In this document: piece by piece, positions 1 to 11,511 of the stretch
How the letters are laid out: each line of letters opens with the position of its first letter
How positions within the stretch are numbered: the first letter of the stretch is position 1
NCBI GenBank assembly: GCA_026214975.1
Contig: CM047808.1
Location: forward strand, 59,112,583 to 59,176,582
DNA length: 64,000 bases
Direction of reading: 5' to 3'
DNA from: Gentiana macrophylla
Taxonomy: Eukaryota > Streptophyta > Magnoliopsida > Gentianales > Gentianaceae
Notes under the pieces: generated by a model
What the model was told of the DNA's origin: nothing
The model's database searches: none
What the model saw: the letters and a program-made list of their open reading frames with translations, nothing else
Translations under genes and position numbers: made by a program

Positions 1-2511
1 TATCTTTAGGACAAGCTTTGTTTAAATCTATGAAGTCCACACACATTCTCCAACTGCAAGATGGTTTCTTGACTAACACTGGGTTTGCTAGCCATTCTGG
101 GTAGATAACCTCTTTAATCATGTTGGCCTGCAACAATTTTTCCACTTCTTGCTGGACAGCCTGTATCCTTTCTGGGGCAAATGATCTTTTCTTCTGTTTC
201 ACTGGTTTCTTGGTTGGGTCGATGTTGAGCTTATGGACTGCCAACTCTGTTGACAATCCAGGCATATCACTTGCCTTCCATGCAAACACATCTTGATAAT
301 CATTCAAAGTGCTTATCAGCATCTGCTTCTGTTCAGTCGGTATCCAAGATCCTATGCTGACTGTGGATTCAGGGTCCAGTTCGTTTAGCATTATTGTTTC
401 CACAGGATCGTTGGACTGCCAACTTTGTTCTGCATCCGGAACCAGGTCTTCCATCGTCACCTGCTGCACTTTCATTTTTCCACTGATCGTGGCTGTGTAG
501 CAATTCTTAGCAGCGTCTACGTCCCCTTTAACAGTAGCTTCTCCATCGAAAGTTGGGAATTTCATGATGTTGTGTGCGGGCGATACCACTGCCCTTAGAT
601 CAATCAGTGCTGGTCTTCAAAGAATCACATTATATGCAGAGGGAGCTTTTACTACCACATAATTCACCATCAGAGTCCTGCTCTATTGCCCTTTGCCAAA
701 AGTTGTCAATAATTTTAACATACCCACAGGATGTATGGGCGGTCCGGTAAATCCGAAAAGAGGAGTTGATACAGGAGTCAACTCCGAATCTGCTAGCTTC
801 ATTGCTTGGAACACACTATAATACAGTACGTTTACTGCGTTGCCTGTGTCTACGCAGATCCTTCTGACCAGGTTTTTCTGAATAACCGCTTCTATTACCA
901 GTCCTTCGTTGCTCACGACGGCTGGTAGGGCATCTCTAGGACCGTACTGAACGGTTCCCATAACTTTCTGCTTTTTCGCTTCCTGGTCCTTTTCTGCGCT
1001 ACTCATTTTATCTTCCTGAGCAGCCTTGCTTCCGTCTCCTGGTCCACCCACAATTGTGTTAACGGTGTTGATTGGGGCGTTTTCTATGCCCATCTGCGTC
1101 TGGAGATGGATCCCTGTTTCTTCTCGGTTGTACCTATCATGACTGTTATTCTGTTTTTTGAATTCTCTCCTTCCTCTGGGATTATCTCCCTGCGCTCGAT
1201 TGATGCACTCATCGATTTTTCCTTCCATTGCCGCTGCGTCGATATCTCTGATCAGATCCCTGCACTGTTCAGAGTCATGTCCAATGTCTTTATGGTACTT
1301 GCACCACCTGGTGTGGTCTCTCTTCTCCCTTGGACCCTTCAACGGAGGAGGAGTCTTAGCAGTTCCTTTCTTCTCCATAATTGCCAACACTTGGTCTCGA
1401 GATCTATTCAGAGGAATAAGGTCTCTGTCCTGCAGAGCACCTTTCTTCCCTAATCTTTCAGAGATGGGAGCGGTTACCCTGTCCCAAACAGATTTTCTTT
1501 TTTTGTCATTCCTATATTCAGTTTTTCCCTTCTTAGCATCCCTATGGGATTCCTCCCTCTTGGCTCTGTTAGCCTCTTCTCCTTGACAGTGTCTGTATGC
1601 TATCTCCAGACATTCTTCCATTGTGCTCGGATCTTTGCTGCTCAACTTCGCATGTAACCGTCCTTCTCTAAGTCCTGCTATGAAGGATGCTACCAAGAAC
1701 TTATCATCCAGATCTGCTATCTGGGATGATTCTCCATTGAATCTCTTGATGAACTGTAATACTGTTTCATCACTTTTTTGTCTAACTGTCAGCAAATAAG
1801 TCCGGTTTCTCTGGAAAGGTCTTGCTGCGATGAATGCATGCATGAACTTTCTGGTCAGAGTGGGGAAATCCGGTATAGATCTGGGGTTCAACTTGTTGAA
1901 CCAATCTCTTGCTTTTCCTGTTAGAAGAGTTGCAAATGCCCTTCATTTCATCTCTTCTGGAGCGTTATACAAATTCATGTGTTGAATGTATTGATGCATA
2001 TGGTCGTATGGATCCTTAGTTCCATCATATGCCTGAATTTTTGGAATCTTGAATCCTGAAGGACATGGGAATGCATCGATGTCCTCAGTGAAAGGAGACA
2101 CCAGCCTGAATTCATCTTGCTTGGGTTTAAGTATGGCATCTAACTCTGCTCTGGCGTTATCACCCCCTAGGTGAGTAACTACCACTTGTATGCTCGATTT
2201 CGCGCTTGCTTCTCTTTTTAGCAGTTTGAAGCGGGGTATGTGCTTCGTAAACGTCGTTATCTTGATTCTCGCTTTAAAATCGCTCAAATATGGCCTTTAT
2301 CTCTCTCCTTTGAGATTGGCCAAATTTTCTACCAACATCTGTTTAATAGCATCTGGATTACTTGTCTGTTCTTCTTCCATAACCTTTTTCCGGTTTCTTG
2401 GTCATTTTGACCTGGGCTATTATCTCCAGATTGATTTTTTTCTTTCTCTTGTTGATTTTGTTGCTTCTTTGAATTCCATTGATTTCGTGCCATTTTTCCT
2501 GTACTAATCAC
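1..2511 (-). pseudogene. Broken gag-protease-RT polyprotein of element A
   Basis: The probable gag start is near 2492-2511 (lysine/glutamine-rich N-terminus). The gag core (PFTEDIDAFPCPSGFKIPKI, then YDGTKDPYDH) is at about 1970-2110 and continues to about 1540. A zinc knuckle of the Tat kind, CKYHKDIGHDSEQC, is at about 1264-1306. A retropepsin motif, CVDTGNAVNVLYY, is at about 820-860. The start of RT (MCVDFIDLNKACPKD) is at about 1-45, preceded by the connector KASDMPGLSTELAVHKL. Breaks are a frameshift near 2300, an in-frame TGA at 1943-1945 where Trp or Cys is expected, TAG at 683-685 and TGA at 617-619. Apart from these the frame is long and well conserved, so the copy is fairly young. 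Family assignment is by motif recognition. Confidence 0.85.
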
Positions 2512-2530
2512 TCACTAACTAGAACTGAGC

Positions 2531-2549
2531 CCTCCTTCTTGTGCGAAAA
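2531..2549 (-). other. Primer-binding site of element A
   Basis: On the minus strand TTTTCGCACAAGAAGGAGGG follows the LTR end. It matches the GCTAGAAGGAGGG core at the same place in element C, so both probably use the same tRNA primer. The TGGCGC part has decayed. Confidence 0.55.
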
Positions 2550-3045
2550 TGATGTTGTATGGATATGACAATCGGGTAATTGGGTAATTCTAATTAGGAA
2601 AAAGATATAAGAACAAGAATATTTGAATATAATTTTGGACTGAACTCTTGAAAGAGCTGCCTACGTATCCAATTTAAGTCATAAACTGGAATCAAGTCCC
2701 CCTCGTAGTTCAGGGTGTTCTTTATATAGTAGCAGATCGTGTCTCTCTTTCTGCCCGTACTGGGAAGTTACCATCGGTTATCTTCTAGACGTGGGGTCTA
2801 CCCACGTCTGTAAGCAGTTGAGACGTTATTGACTCGGTCTGCGTCACGTTCGGCCTACTATTCTGTCTAGAAAACCTTCTGGTCAGAACACAGTGGAGCC
2901 CTGCTCCTCCGACTACTCGTCCGACATCTCGATCGTCGGTCGCAGTGGCCCAAACTTGGTGGCTCATTTATCTTCATTATCTAACTTTCATCCTGGGCCC
3001 GGCCCAATTACGAATAATCCGACCCAGTGGGCCTACATATCATCA
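2550..3045 (-). repeat. 5' LTR of element A
   Basis: The LTR is delimited by TGATG at 2550 and CATCA at 3041-3045 and lies directly upstream (minus strand) of the primer-binding site. It contains a minus-strand TATA box and the downstream GGATACGTAGGC motif that also occurs in the LTRs of element C. The partner LTR is not in the window, so the far end is inferred from the TG...CA rule. Confidence 0.6.
2721..2728 (-). promoter_or_regulatory. TATA box of element A LTR
   Basis: TATATAAA on the minus strand inside the LTR, about 50 bases upstream of the conserved GGATACGTAGGCAGC motif at 2656-2670. This is the expected place for the retrotransposon promoter. Activity is inferred. Confidence 0.55.
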
Positions 3046-3394
3046 GTGTGTAATGTATTACGATTGTCGATTAGTTAATTAACCTATGTTCGATCGAAAT
3101 GCACATTTTCCTTTCGACATAGAAATACGGAATGAAATTATATATTTAATTTGTCTATACAAGTCATCACCGCGTTGTTTTTATATTAAAATTGCAATGT
3201 TACTAGCAACGTTGTCCCAATGCCATACATGAGGTGCTCTAGCGATGAGACCTTGTGATGCCCTTTATGATGCCTCCATCTGATGCATTGCTATATCGAT
3301 GTTGATACGATGCATTACGACGACATTACAATGCTTCTATATTTCTCTATAATATTGCACCGTCAATACGATAACAAAATTGTATCATTATGAC
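3046..3394. other. AT-rich spacer, no gene seen
   Basis: No coding potential recognised. Between about 3240 and 3380 the sequence is low-complexity, with recurring GATGC and ACGA words, perhaps a decayed simple repeat. Confidence 0.5.
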
Positions 3395-3765
3395 CAGAGG
3401 TGTAATCGAGCAGAATCGAGTCGAACCTATTTAGGACTCCAATTTAACTCGATTGAAAAAACTTGAGCTCGATTGATCCACGAAAAAACCAGATCGAACT
3501 GCACTCATTGACTACTCGATATAACTAGATTCGGCTTGTAAGCTTGATATTATTTTTTAAATTCATTTAATATTTATAATATATGACAAGATCAACCCAA
3601 ACTCATCTAATACTCAGCTCGGCTTATAATTAATGAATTGTAGCTAGTAGAATACTATATATTGAATCTCAAACATGGCTCGATTAATTATTTGAGTTGT
3701 TTGACCCGAGCTCGAATTAAAAAATAATCAAATCGAATCAAACTCTTTTACGGGTCATAAGGAGT
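3395..3765. mobile_element. Possible hAT-like MITE fragment
   Basis: It starts CAGAGGTGTAATCGAGC, close to the CAGGGGTGTAA start of many non-autonomous plant hAT elements. It is filled with scattered GAGCTCGA / CGAATC / ACTCGATT words on both strands, as in such elements. The right end is not clear (CTTTTACGGGTC near 3750) and no 8-bp target duplication was found. Low confidence. Confidence 0.3.
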
Positions 3766-4092
3766 AAATCCGCTTTACTTACCGCATTGGTTTAGATCTT
3801 AACCGACATTGGACACACACTAAGAAAAAAGAAATAAAAAAATACCTGTAAACAGGAGTACCCTCTGTCGAGCTACGCTGTCGTTTATACGGTCATCGCC
3901 GGTGGACGAATTTTTCTTGAACTTCCAAGATTCCGTAAAGGAATTGGTGAAAAAGGGTAGCACTAATTTTCATTCTAGTCCTTTAATTCTGTTCATAAGA
4001 TAAAGGATGATTGTGTTCTACCGAAACAATTTGGTCTGAGCTGTTCAACGTCGCCGGAAAGATGCAACAGGATCTGTGTATTGAAAGCTTCA
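3766..4092 (+). promoter_or_regulatory. Putative promoter and 5' UTR of the SSUH2-like gene
   Basis: This is non-coding sequence directly upstream of the ATG at 4093. It includes an A-rich stretch (about 3820-3845) and GC-richer leader-like sequence from about 3860. No convincing TATA box was picked out. The promoter role is inferred from position only. Confidence 0.3.
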
Positions 4093-5434
4093 ATGGTGGA
4101 TTCATCTGAGAGCTCCTCCGGCTTTACTCAGCGTATGGAACTCGCCTGGTCCATTTCTGAGGTTCCCATTTTCTATTCTATTTTCGTTAGTTAGTTAAAT
4201 TCAGTTCAGTTTCCTTGTCTTACATTTTGTTACTTCTTGGTATTGGGGGTTTTCATTTCTGGAAATTAGTTGATGAATATTTACTGGAGATTTTAGTAAT
4301 ATCAGATCATTCATTATATATATATATCTCTCTAGCAATTCCCCTGTACTATCATCCTGTTTAGTGGAATTCCATTTACTCTTGCTACTACTGCAACGAA
4401 ATGTCACAATGATTGACACAATAAACATAGGAAAGTGCAGCAGGGTATCGCAGGGTTGTGGCAAAGCATAACATAGAATAGCAAAAACACTCCGATTGTT
4501 TTCGTTTGTGTTCTCTAGAAATGCTGGTTGGTTATATTAGCTTGAGAATGAGAATATAAATGCTAATTCTTGATTGTGTTCTGTTCTCTACATTTGAAAT
4601 GTTGTTGTTGGTTTCATCCATGGGCAAGATCTTTGGATTCAAAGCTTTTATAATGATTCTAAGATTGTTGAATTAAGAAATTTTGCAAATCAGTGTTACA
4701 GAACATGAAGAGGAATGATATATTTTTATTAAAGATGATCAATCATTTTTGTGGTTTATATTCCTTTATTTTCTATCATGTCGGTGCCCTTATTTATTTT
4801 TGCTAGTCGTTAAATTCTTGAATTGCCTGCATTTCTCAATAATCACTAGCGTGGACAAGGCGGGATTGACTAGATCATTTAACATGGGATGAAAAAGCTA
4901 GTAGATTTATCTTTTGGCTATTTGGGGTTTTGTGGGGGTGGGGGGAGGAGGGGCTTGACTTCTATTGCATGTTAAACATTGATAGGACGTGATTTCATGA
5001 AGCTTGAGGGACTTCTATCGTTTGTGATGGTATTAAAGCAGATTGTTGTTTGTGGCAGAGTGTTTAGTTTCTATGGAAGGTGGCCTAAAAAATGCCGTTG
5101 GAATTGGAATTTAAAATGCCTTAGCTTTTCAACTCCATTGTCCACAGAAAAAAGGCGTATGTAGTGGCACTACACCAAATATTGTGGCAACACAGTGATA
5201 ATCGACTTTTTTCTAGATGATCTTTAGGTTTTTTTTACTTGACCTTGACTTGACTTGTCCTTTTTTTTTGTTGCTTGTAAGCAGCAACCAAGGCCAGTGG
5301 GTTGTTCATCATGCGATTCGAAAGGGCATGTTGAATGTAAATGGTGCAATGGAACCAGTTTCTTCATTATTGGAGACAACATGTTGTGTGAAGTTGAATC
5401 CAAAAACACTAGCTGTATCATCTGTAATGCTAAG
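4093..5434 (+). CDS. SSUH2-like / DnaJ-type cysteine-rich protein, exons 1-2 only
   Basis: Exon 1 (4093-4161) encodes MVDSSESSSGFTQRMELAWS plus ISE, and the intron begins at GT 4162. Exon 2 (5285-5434) follows the acceptor GCAG at 5281-5284 and encodes QPRPVGCSSCDSKGHVECKW and onward. It has two CxxC pairs (GCSSC, CKWC with NGT) and, after GDNMLCEVESKNTS, a third (CIIC). The donor GTAACT is at 5435. Both junctions are in phase 0. This resembles small plant proteins with a zinc-binding, DnaJ-type cysteine-rich domain (SSUH2-like), some relatives of which help chloroplast protein assembly; the role here is unknown. The family normally ends in another CxxC plus GTGF-like exon, which I cannot find before the poly-A retroposon tails at 5500-5946. 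The gene may be cut or continue after the inserted elements. Identification rests on the cysteine pattern and splice sites, from memory of the family. Confidence 0.6.
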
Positions 5435-5651
5435 GTAACTAACTACATTTCCTTAACTCAATTGCAGTACTTAACATGTTCCTTAACACACACAAAACAC
5501 ACTTGAAACAAAAGGCATGGAAAAACACACAACATGCAATGGGTCAGAATACTATGAATGTGTAGATTGGGAACTTCTCCTCCCGCTCATGTCTCTACTC
5601 TATGTTTTATGGATGTTGAATAAAAGTGTCTTTAATTTTCAAAAAAAAATT
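5435..5651 (+). other. Intron sequence running into a poly-A-tailed stretch
   Basis: After the exon 2 donor there is AT-rich sequence with no exon-like reading frame. It ends GAATAAAAGTGTC...AAAAAAAAA at about 5618-5650, which looks like a polyadenylation signal plus A-tail of an inserted retroposon (LINE-like 3' end). The 5' limit of that insertion is unclear. Confidence 0.35.
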
Positions 5652-5913
5652 AAATGCTAACAGTCCGCCTTAAGATTATTTAGTTCGACAACCAGGCGGA
5701 TCTCACTACTGCAGGTTGTTTAGTTTGTAATTGTTGAAGCACTACCGCCCACTTTATTTCTTTGTCGTTTTCTTTTATTAGCCGCTTGGGAATATTTCCG
5801 CTCATCTCTTAGCTAGACATGACTTACTTTTAACTACTCGCACTCCCTAGGGCTCTTCGCCACCCAGAGACGTACTAGCCGCCTGCTTGGGGATATTACT
5901 TAATACAATCTTT

Positions 5914-5946
<33 letters not shown>
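5652..5946 (+). mobile_element. Poly-A-tailed retroposon 3' fragment (LINE or SINE)
   Basis: About 260 bases of non-coding sequence end in TTAATACAATCTTTCG and then an uninterrupted A tract (about 5918-5946). This is the usual look of the 3' end of a plant LINE. No polymerase III A/B boxes were recognised, so a SINE is less likely. The 5' end and target duplication are not defined. Confidence 0.4.
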
Positions 5947-6069
5947 CAAAAAAGAAGAGATTGTTCACTTGTATGAATCTTGATATTCAATATAAATTTT
6001 CAGTTGTGTAAGAATATTGATTTTCAAAATATATATATATTGAGTTTTTGTTGAAAATGACACATTTTA

Positions 6070-6200
6070 AAATTAGGGAGAAACGCTCATAAGGACACAA
6101 TTACATTTTCAACAGCCATTAAAGACAGTCATATTTACATACGACAATAAGGACAGAAATTAAAGTGATTGGACAATTTTACACTTTTGCATACCAAAAA
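6070..6200. repeat. Left candidate terminal region, inverted relative to about 26930-27060
   Basis: It contains CATAAGGACACAA and GACAATAAGGACA (6143-6155). The exact reverse complement of the latter is at 27012-27024, with another TGTCCTTA word near 26955. The two ends could be degenerate terminal inverted repeats of a Mutator-like or other DNA transposon that later received elements B and C. Similarity outside these words is weak. Confidence 0.3.
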
Positions 6201-7394
6201 AAAATATGAAAAAGACACGGCGCATTTCAATTCTTAGGTAGCTTGAACAAACCCCATAAACCTTCAGAATCGGAATTCGTCGGAGCATAACCGTCATCAG
6301 AATTCTTTGATGAAGTCCTAATTGCTGCCGCTCTTGTTTTCTATTGGCTGCTTTATTATATTATTGGGCTTGTTGTTCGGATGGAGCAGCTGAATTAGCA
6401 GTTCGAAAAGCTCCGGGCTCAGGATTGAGGGATCCGTCGGATCTGTTTCGACTTTTTTTAGGGAGTTCCTTGAAGCTATTTTGTTGGCTTTGTTTTTTAT
6501 TTCACAGTTTTTGATTTTTTTTGTCTTGTTTAATCAAACGTTGTCTGCTTTGTTACATTAGTTATAATAGCACCTGGGTGATTGTTTCGATCCTGGTGTT
6601 GCTATTCTTCATAGCTGTGTACATGAATTCATTCTATATTTGTTTTCTTTTTTCTTTTTTGAAGTTGGGATTTTGGTTATCAATTATTATTGCCGTGGAA
6701 GCAATTGAGGATGCACTGAGGTGGTGGTGGTGGTATGAAATTGGTAATCTAAGGAGGCAGTGATGATATTTGATTTTGATTTTGTTTCTGAGCTGAGGGT
6801 TTCCAGCAATTGAGATTACCCGACCCATAACTTGGTGGGGCAACACCCAGATGGCTTGTGAGCTTCTTGCACCGCGAGCAACTGGGCGATTGCAGCCACG
6901 GCGGGGTCTTCTTCTCTTTTGCTCGTATAATAACAGATCTGAGCCTCATATTTAACTATTTTCCTTCAATTGGTGATTTGATTTCCTTAATTACACAATT
7001 TGGAATGTTTTTCTTTCTTGAGCATTAGTTTGGCTTTCAAATCATGTTTCTCACACTAATCACTATTTCATGTTACACAAATTCATATGTATCGATGACA
7101 TGAGTGTTGGTTCGACCCAGAAAAAAACAGGAAGTAGAAAAAAAATGCAGCTGGAAAATTTTCTATTGTAACAGGCCCAGATGATTATTTTTCGTGTAGA
7201 CCTTGCAGCTGCAATTTCAAAAATGCCTATTGACTAATTAGTTGGAGTCTAGTGTAGAATATTTGTTCAGTTGGTGCATTAAATTAACATGATGATTTAC
7301 ATAAGAATCACAAAAGATCATCAGCTAAGCCAGCAGAGCTCTTCATATCAAAGCTACCAAGCACTTAATATTAGATCATATCCATAATATTTAG
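6201..7394. other. AT-rich stretch without recognisable gene
   Basis: Short open frames exist (for example 6521-6763, with a GGT-repeat-derived WWWWW run), but they show no known domain and no splice-supported continuation. The sequence at 6270-6480 is GC-richer and could be a leader or exon of a transposon gene. I see nothing firm. Confidence 0.3.
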
Positions 7395-9300
7395 TTAGCA
7401 ATATACTCCGGTTCACAGTTTTACACCTCCTTATCCACTTTCATGATTGAGTCTCATGTTTCAATATACTAATTCACTGTTATTAGGTAACTCTGATGCT
7501 TAAATATACCTTTTTACTATTAGCCAGCATTATAATATGGTTCACTATTTTACATTGAGCTTAAAACACTCTGGTTCACTGTTTCACACCTAAGCATAAA
7601 TGACATCATATTCTTATACACTTTCATGACTGAGTCTAATGTTTCAATATAGTAATACAATTTTATTGGGTAACTCTGATCCTTAAATATACTTATTCAC
7701 AATTAGCTAGCAAAATACCATGGCTCACTGTTTTTCATTGAGTTTGAAACACTCTGGTTCACTGTTTCACTTCAAATCTAAATACTCAGGTTCACTGTTT
7801 CATACTCTGGTTCACATTTTCACTTCAAATCAAAACACTCTGGTTCATTATCTTACACCTACTTCACATTACTAACTCACTTCAAACCAAAGTTCACTTA
7901 TAAGAGTTTATGATTGTAGTTAACCATTGGAAATTTACTATTTTTAGTTCACTTTTTGAGTTCTTTTGTGTGGTTCACTATTCGATGTCGTAGTTCACTA
8001 TTTATGTGAGTTCATGATGATCTTACTCAAACTCTTAGTTCACTATTATAATTCAATGTCGTAGTTCACTATTTGTAATTCGTCGTAGTAGCTCCCTATT
8101 ATTATGGTTTAGTTCACTTTCTGAGTTCACTTTTAGGAGTTTACAATTGTAGTTCACTATTTGTATATTCACTTTTGTTAGTTCACTATTCGAAACTCAT
8201 TTTTGTAATTCACTATTATGAGTTCATTATGATCATATTCAAACCCTTAGTTCACTCATATAATTCGATGTCGTAGTTCACTATTTATGGAAGTCCATTA
8301 TGATCGTACTCAAACTCTTAGTACACTCTTGTAATTCGTTGTTGTAGTTCACTATTTGTAATTCGATGTCGTAATTCCCTATTATTATTGTTAGTTCACT
8401 CTCTGAGTTCGTCTTTATGAGTTCGCTTTTAAGAGTTTACAATATTAGTTCACTGTTGTAGTTCACTATTTGAATATTCACATTTGTTATTTCACTATTT
8501 TTAATTTCACCATTCAAAACTCGTTTTTGTAATTTACTATCAACCGTTCATTATAATCTTACTCAAACAATTAGTTAACTCTTATAATTTGATGTCGTGG
8601 TTCACTACTATAAAAATTCTTTATGATCATATTCAAACTCTTATATTTACTCTTATAATTTGGTGTCGTAGTTCACTGTTCAGGTTCATTGTTGCAAAAT
8701 AAACGAATCAAAGAGACGTGTTAAAGTGTGTTCACTTTTGAACTTCCTTGTTTTTGAATTTTACCATTTTGATTTTAATTTCAAGGTCTCTTTTCCTTAT
8801 TATAACACTTTGTTGTAGTTCACTGTTTGTATTCACTGTTGTAGTTCACTGTTCAAATTCATTGTTGCAAAATAAACGAATCAAAGAGACATGTTAAAGT
8901 GTGTTCACTTTTTTTTTTTGTGAAGGAAGTGTGTTCACTTTTGGACTTACCTCTTCGTGAATTATATCATTTTGATTTTAAATGCAAGTTCTCTTTTCGC
9001 TATTGTAATATGTTGTTGTAGTTCACTATTTCACTGTTAGCTAGCAATATATTTTGGTTCATTGTTTTACATCGAACTCAAAACACTCCGGTTCGCTGTT
9101 TCACACCTAAGCATCAATGACGGCATGTTCATGTCCACTTTCATGTCTGGGTCTAATGATTCAATGTAGTAATACAATGTTATTGGGTAACACTGATCAT
9201 TAAATTTACTTGTTCACTATTAGCCATCAAAGCAAACGAACAGTGAATTTCGATAGTGAACAATGGAATTCACTACTGAAGTTCACTGACCGAACAACGA
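7395..9300 (+). repeat. Field of TTCACT microrepeats with larger duplicated units
   Basis: The word TTCACT (usually as AGTTCACTATT, AGTTCACTGTT or AGTTCACTTT) occurs about 40 times by eye on the plus strand here, against less than one expected by chance. The complement AGTGAA is rare, so the field is strand-asymmetric. Longer units are also repeated: a 150-170-base unit at about 7410-7540, 7555-7720 and 9055-9230 (containing CACTTTCATG..TGAGTCT, GGGTAACTCTGAT), and a 175-190-base unit at about 8655-8838 and 8845-9035 (containing GCAAAATAAACGAATCAAAG). No long reading frame. The field resumes at 14205 beyond element B. Confidence 0.75.
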
Positions 9301-9558
9301 ATTTCATTATACTTTGGTTCTCGTTATTGAAAAAAAGACAGACCATCATATTCTTAGTATCAAAATGTCCAAGAAATAGCGAATAAGGATTAACCGTAAC
9401 CTCTCACAGCAGGAATATATAATGACATGGTACAAGTTGGCATTGCCACATTCAACAAATTCACAATAACTTCTCCAAAACCAAAAATTCCTTAGGTCCA
9501 GGTATCTTTAAAGTTAAACTAAAGTGGACAACACTTTTTCTCTGTACTATAGTGTAAA

Positions 9559-9563
9559 ATAAC
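9559..9563. repeat. Target-site duplication of element B (left)
   Basis: ATAAC, identical to 14083-14087 on the other side of the element. Confidence 0.85.
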
Positions 9564-9837
9564 TGTTATGAAAGTAGAAGGAAGGAACTTATTTTATTAT
9601 TTCTTAGAAAAAGTATTTTACAATGATAGAGACTTGATTTAAATAGGTAGAGGACTCAGAGCCTTCTCTCGAATTGAATTCCTTGATTTTAGGAATCAAT
9701 TAAGATTGGTCATTACAATCATAATAATATAAAATCAAGACATGTAATATTCTAATAAAGGAAACAATGCTACTAGTCCTAACAAACCCATCACACTCAT
9801 TTTAAACATTAAAAGACCAAACCGCTTTTTCTTAACA
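9564..9837 (-). repeat. 3' LTR of element B
   Basis: 274 bases from TGTTATGAAAG to CTTAACA. It matches the right LTR closely, with a few substitutions and small indels (for example an extra ATGT near 9745). Confidence 0.92.
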
Positions 9838-9851
9838 CTCCCTCAAGTTGA
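9838..9851 (-). other. Polypurine tract of element B
   Basis: Minus strand reads CAACTTGAGGGAGTG immediately before the 3' LTR, the usual place and composition of a Copia plus-strand primer. Confidence 0.7.
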
Positions 9852-10559
9852 GCATAGATGTTGATCATGCCCAACTTGCTCATAAAAATCTTTGAAGTTC
9901 TCGCTTCATTAGGGCCTTAGTCGGTGCATCTGCTTTGCTTGTTGAACTGATGGCATGAAGGGAATGCATATAACACCATTTTCCGACTTTTCTTTTATGA
10001 AATGTCTGGCCCACCTCAACATGTTTGGTTCTATCATGTTGAATCGATCATTTGCAATGTCAATTGCAAAGCTTTATTATCACAAGTACAATTTTAGAGG
10101 TAGTTTCGGATCAAGTTCAAGTCTTCTAAAACCCTTTTACCCATAGTTCTTCATGATTCCATGTGCCATGGCTCTAAACTCGTCATGCTGCATTTCTTGC
10201 AACCATCGCCTGCTTTTTTGCTTCTCCAAGTTACAAGATTACCCTGCATAAATGTGCAAGACCATGTAGTTGACTCTTTGCCCTTTGCTCATCGATCTGA
10301 ATCAAGAAACACTTTTACCCTCTTTTTTGGTTTTTTGAACATTAGCCCATTTCCAATGATCCCTTTTAGATACTCGAAAATTCGATGATCGCTGATAATG
10401 AGATCGACTAGGGAATGCATAAACCGGGTGACCACCCCACAAAGATATGATATGTCAGCCTAGTGTGAGCTAGATATATCGCCTTTCCCACAAGCCTCTG
10501 GAATTGTTCTCTGTCACTTCTTCCTCATTATCCGTCCCTTTTGTAAGTTTCATATTAGC
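9850..10559 (-). pseudogene. Element B RNase H remnant
   Basis: In broken frames the minus strand shows the hallmarks of the Copia RNase H end: QAMVARNAA-like (normally KQ.VVARSSAEAEYR), IQHDRTKHVEV at about 10005-10040, and a decayed ADxxTKAL region ending just before the polypurine tract. Many stops and frameshifts; certainly inactive. Confidence 0.8.
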
Positions 10560-11511
10560 CTCATAGGTGTACTAAAGCAGTTTACATCCCAACAATCTTT
10601 GTTTCAGCTTAGTAAGTCCAAAACATACTTTCTTTGAGATACCACCATTCCTTGTTCGATCTAGCCACCTCCATTCCTAAGAAGTACTTCAAAGCTTCCG
10701 AGGTCTTTGATTTCAAATTCTTCTTTCATCTCCTTCTTCACTTGTTCAATCCCACTCTATCATCCCTCGTGAGTATAATGTCATCCACATACACCACAAG
10801 CTGTCACCTTGTTCCTCGCTCCTTTCTTTACAAACAAGGTGTGATCAGAATGTCCTTGTTTGAATCCCACCTTTAGAAGGAATCGCCTGAATCTATCAAA
10901 CTGTGCTCGGGACTTTGTTTCAAACCATACAGTGATTTTCTCAGTTTGCACACCTTCCCAGGATTTTTAAGATCAAACCCTGGGGGCATGTGCATGTACA
11001 CTTCCTCCTTCAGATTCCCATGGAGGAAGGCATTCTTCACATCCAACTGGTACAAGGGCCAATCCAAATTTACTGCCACAGAGAAAACAATTCTTACAGT
11101 ATTTAGCTTAGCCACTGGAGAGAATGTCTCAGAGTAGTCAATTCCATAAGTCTGACTGTATCCCTTGGCCACCAACCTAGCCTTGTATCTTTCAATCTCA
11201 CCATTAGCCTTGTGCTTGATGGTAAATATCCATCTACAACCCACTGGTTTTTTTCCTGTTGGTTTCTCCACCAATTCCCAGGTGTCATTTTTCACCAATG
11301 CTTTAAGTTCTTCATGCACAGCTGTCCTCCACTCAAGAACTTCTAGAGCCTCATGTATGTTGGAAGGAATTTTTTGTTCTGAAATGCTAGAGATAAAGGC
11401 TTTATGTGTGGGAGAGAGATTTTTGTAGGTTAGGTAGTTTTGGATAGGGTACCTAGGGTGTTTAGTACATTCCCTAGTTGGTTTTCTGATGGCTATTGGG
11501 ACATCAAGCAT
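10560..11511 (-). pseudogene. Element B reverse transcriptase
   Basis: The frame 10873-11511 carries the N-terminal half of a Copia [39 protein letters not shown], the first catalytic Asp in QLDVKNAFL, and [10 protein letters not shown] small deletion after this shifts the frame at about 10870. The active-site box VVYVDDIIL is still readable at about 10775-10800, followed by LKYFLGMEV-like sequence with several stops. Confidence 0.9.

Larger units (their letters stand above)
1..3045 (-). mobile_element. Ty3 LTR retrotransposon A (Tat type), 5' part, cut by window edge
   Basis: Read on the minus strand this is 5' LTR (2550-3045), primer-binding site, gag, protease and the start of reverse transcriptase, which runs off the left edge. 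The gag and protease style, the zinc knuckle and the primer-binding site match element C (15681-25859), so both belong to the same Tat-like Ty3 branch. The 3' LTR and most of pol lie outside the window. No target duplication can be tested. Confidence 0.85.

Noticed and set aside
1106..1586. Plus-strand frames of 115 and 142 codons
   Set aside because: Shadows of the element A gag frame on the opposite strand.
6521..6763. Hydrophobic 80-codon frame resembling a membrane protein
   Set aside because: Hydrophobicity comes from T-rich sequence and a GGT repeat; no homologous family recognised and no start context.
7395..9300. TTCACT field as a CRISPR array
   Set aside because: No constant-length repeat and spacer structure, and the sequence is plant nuclear DNA.
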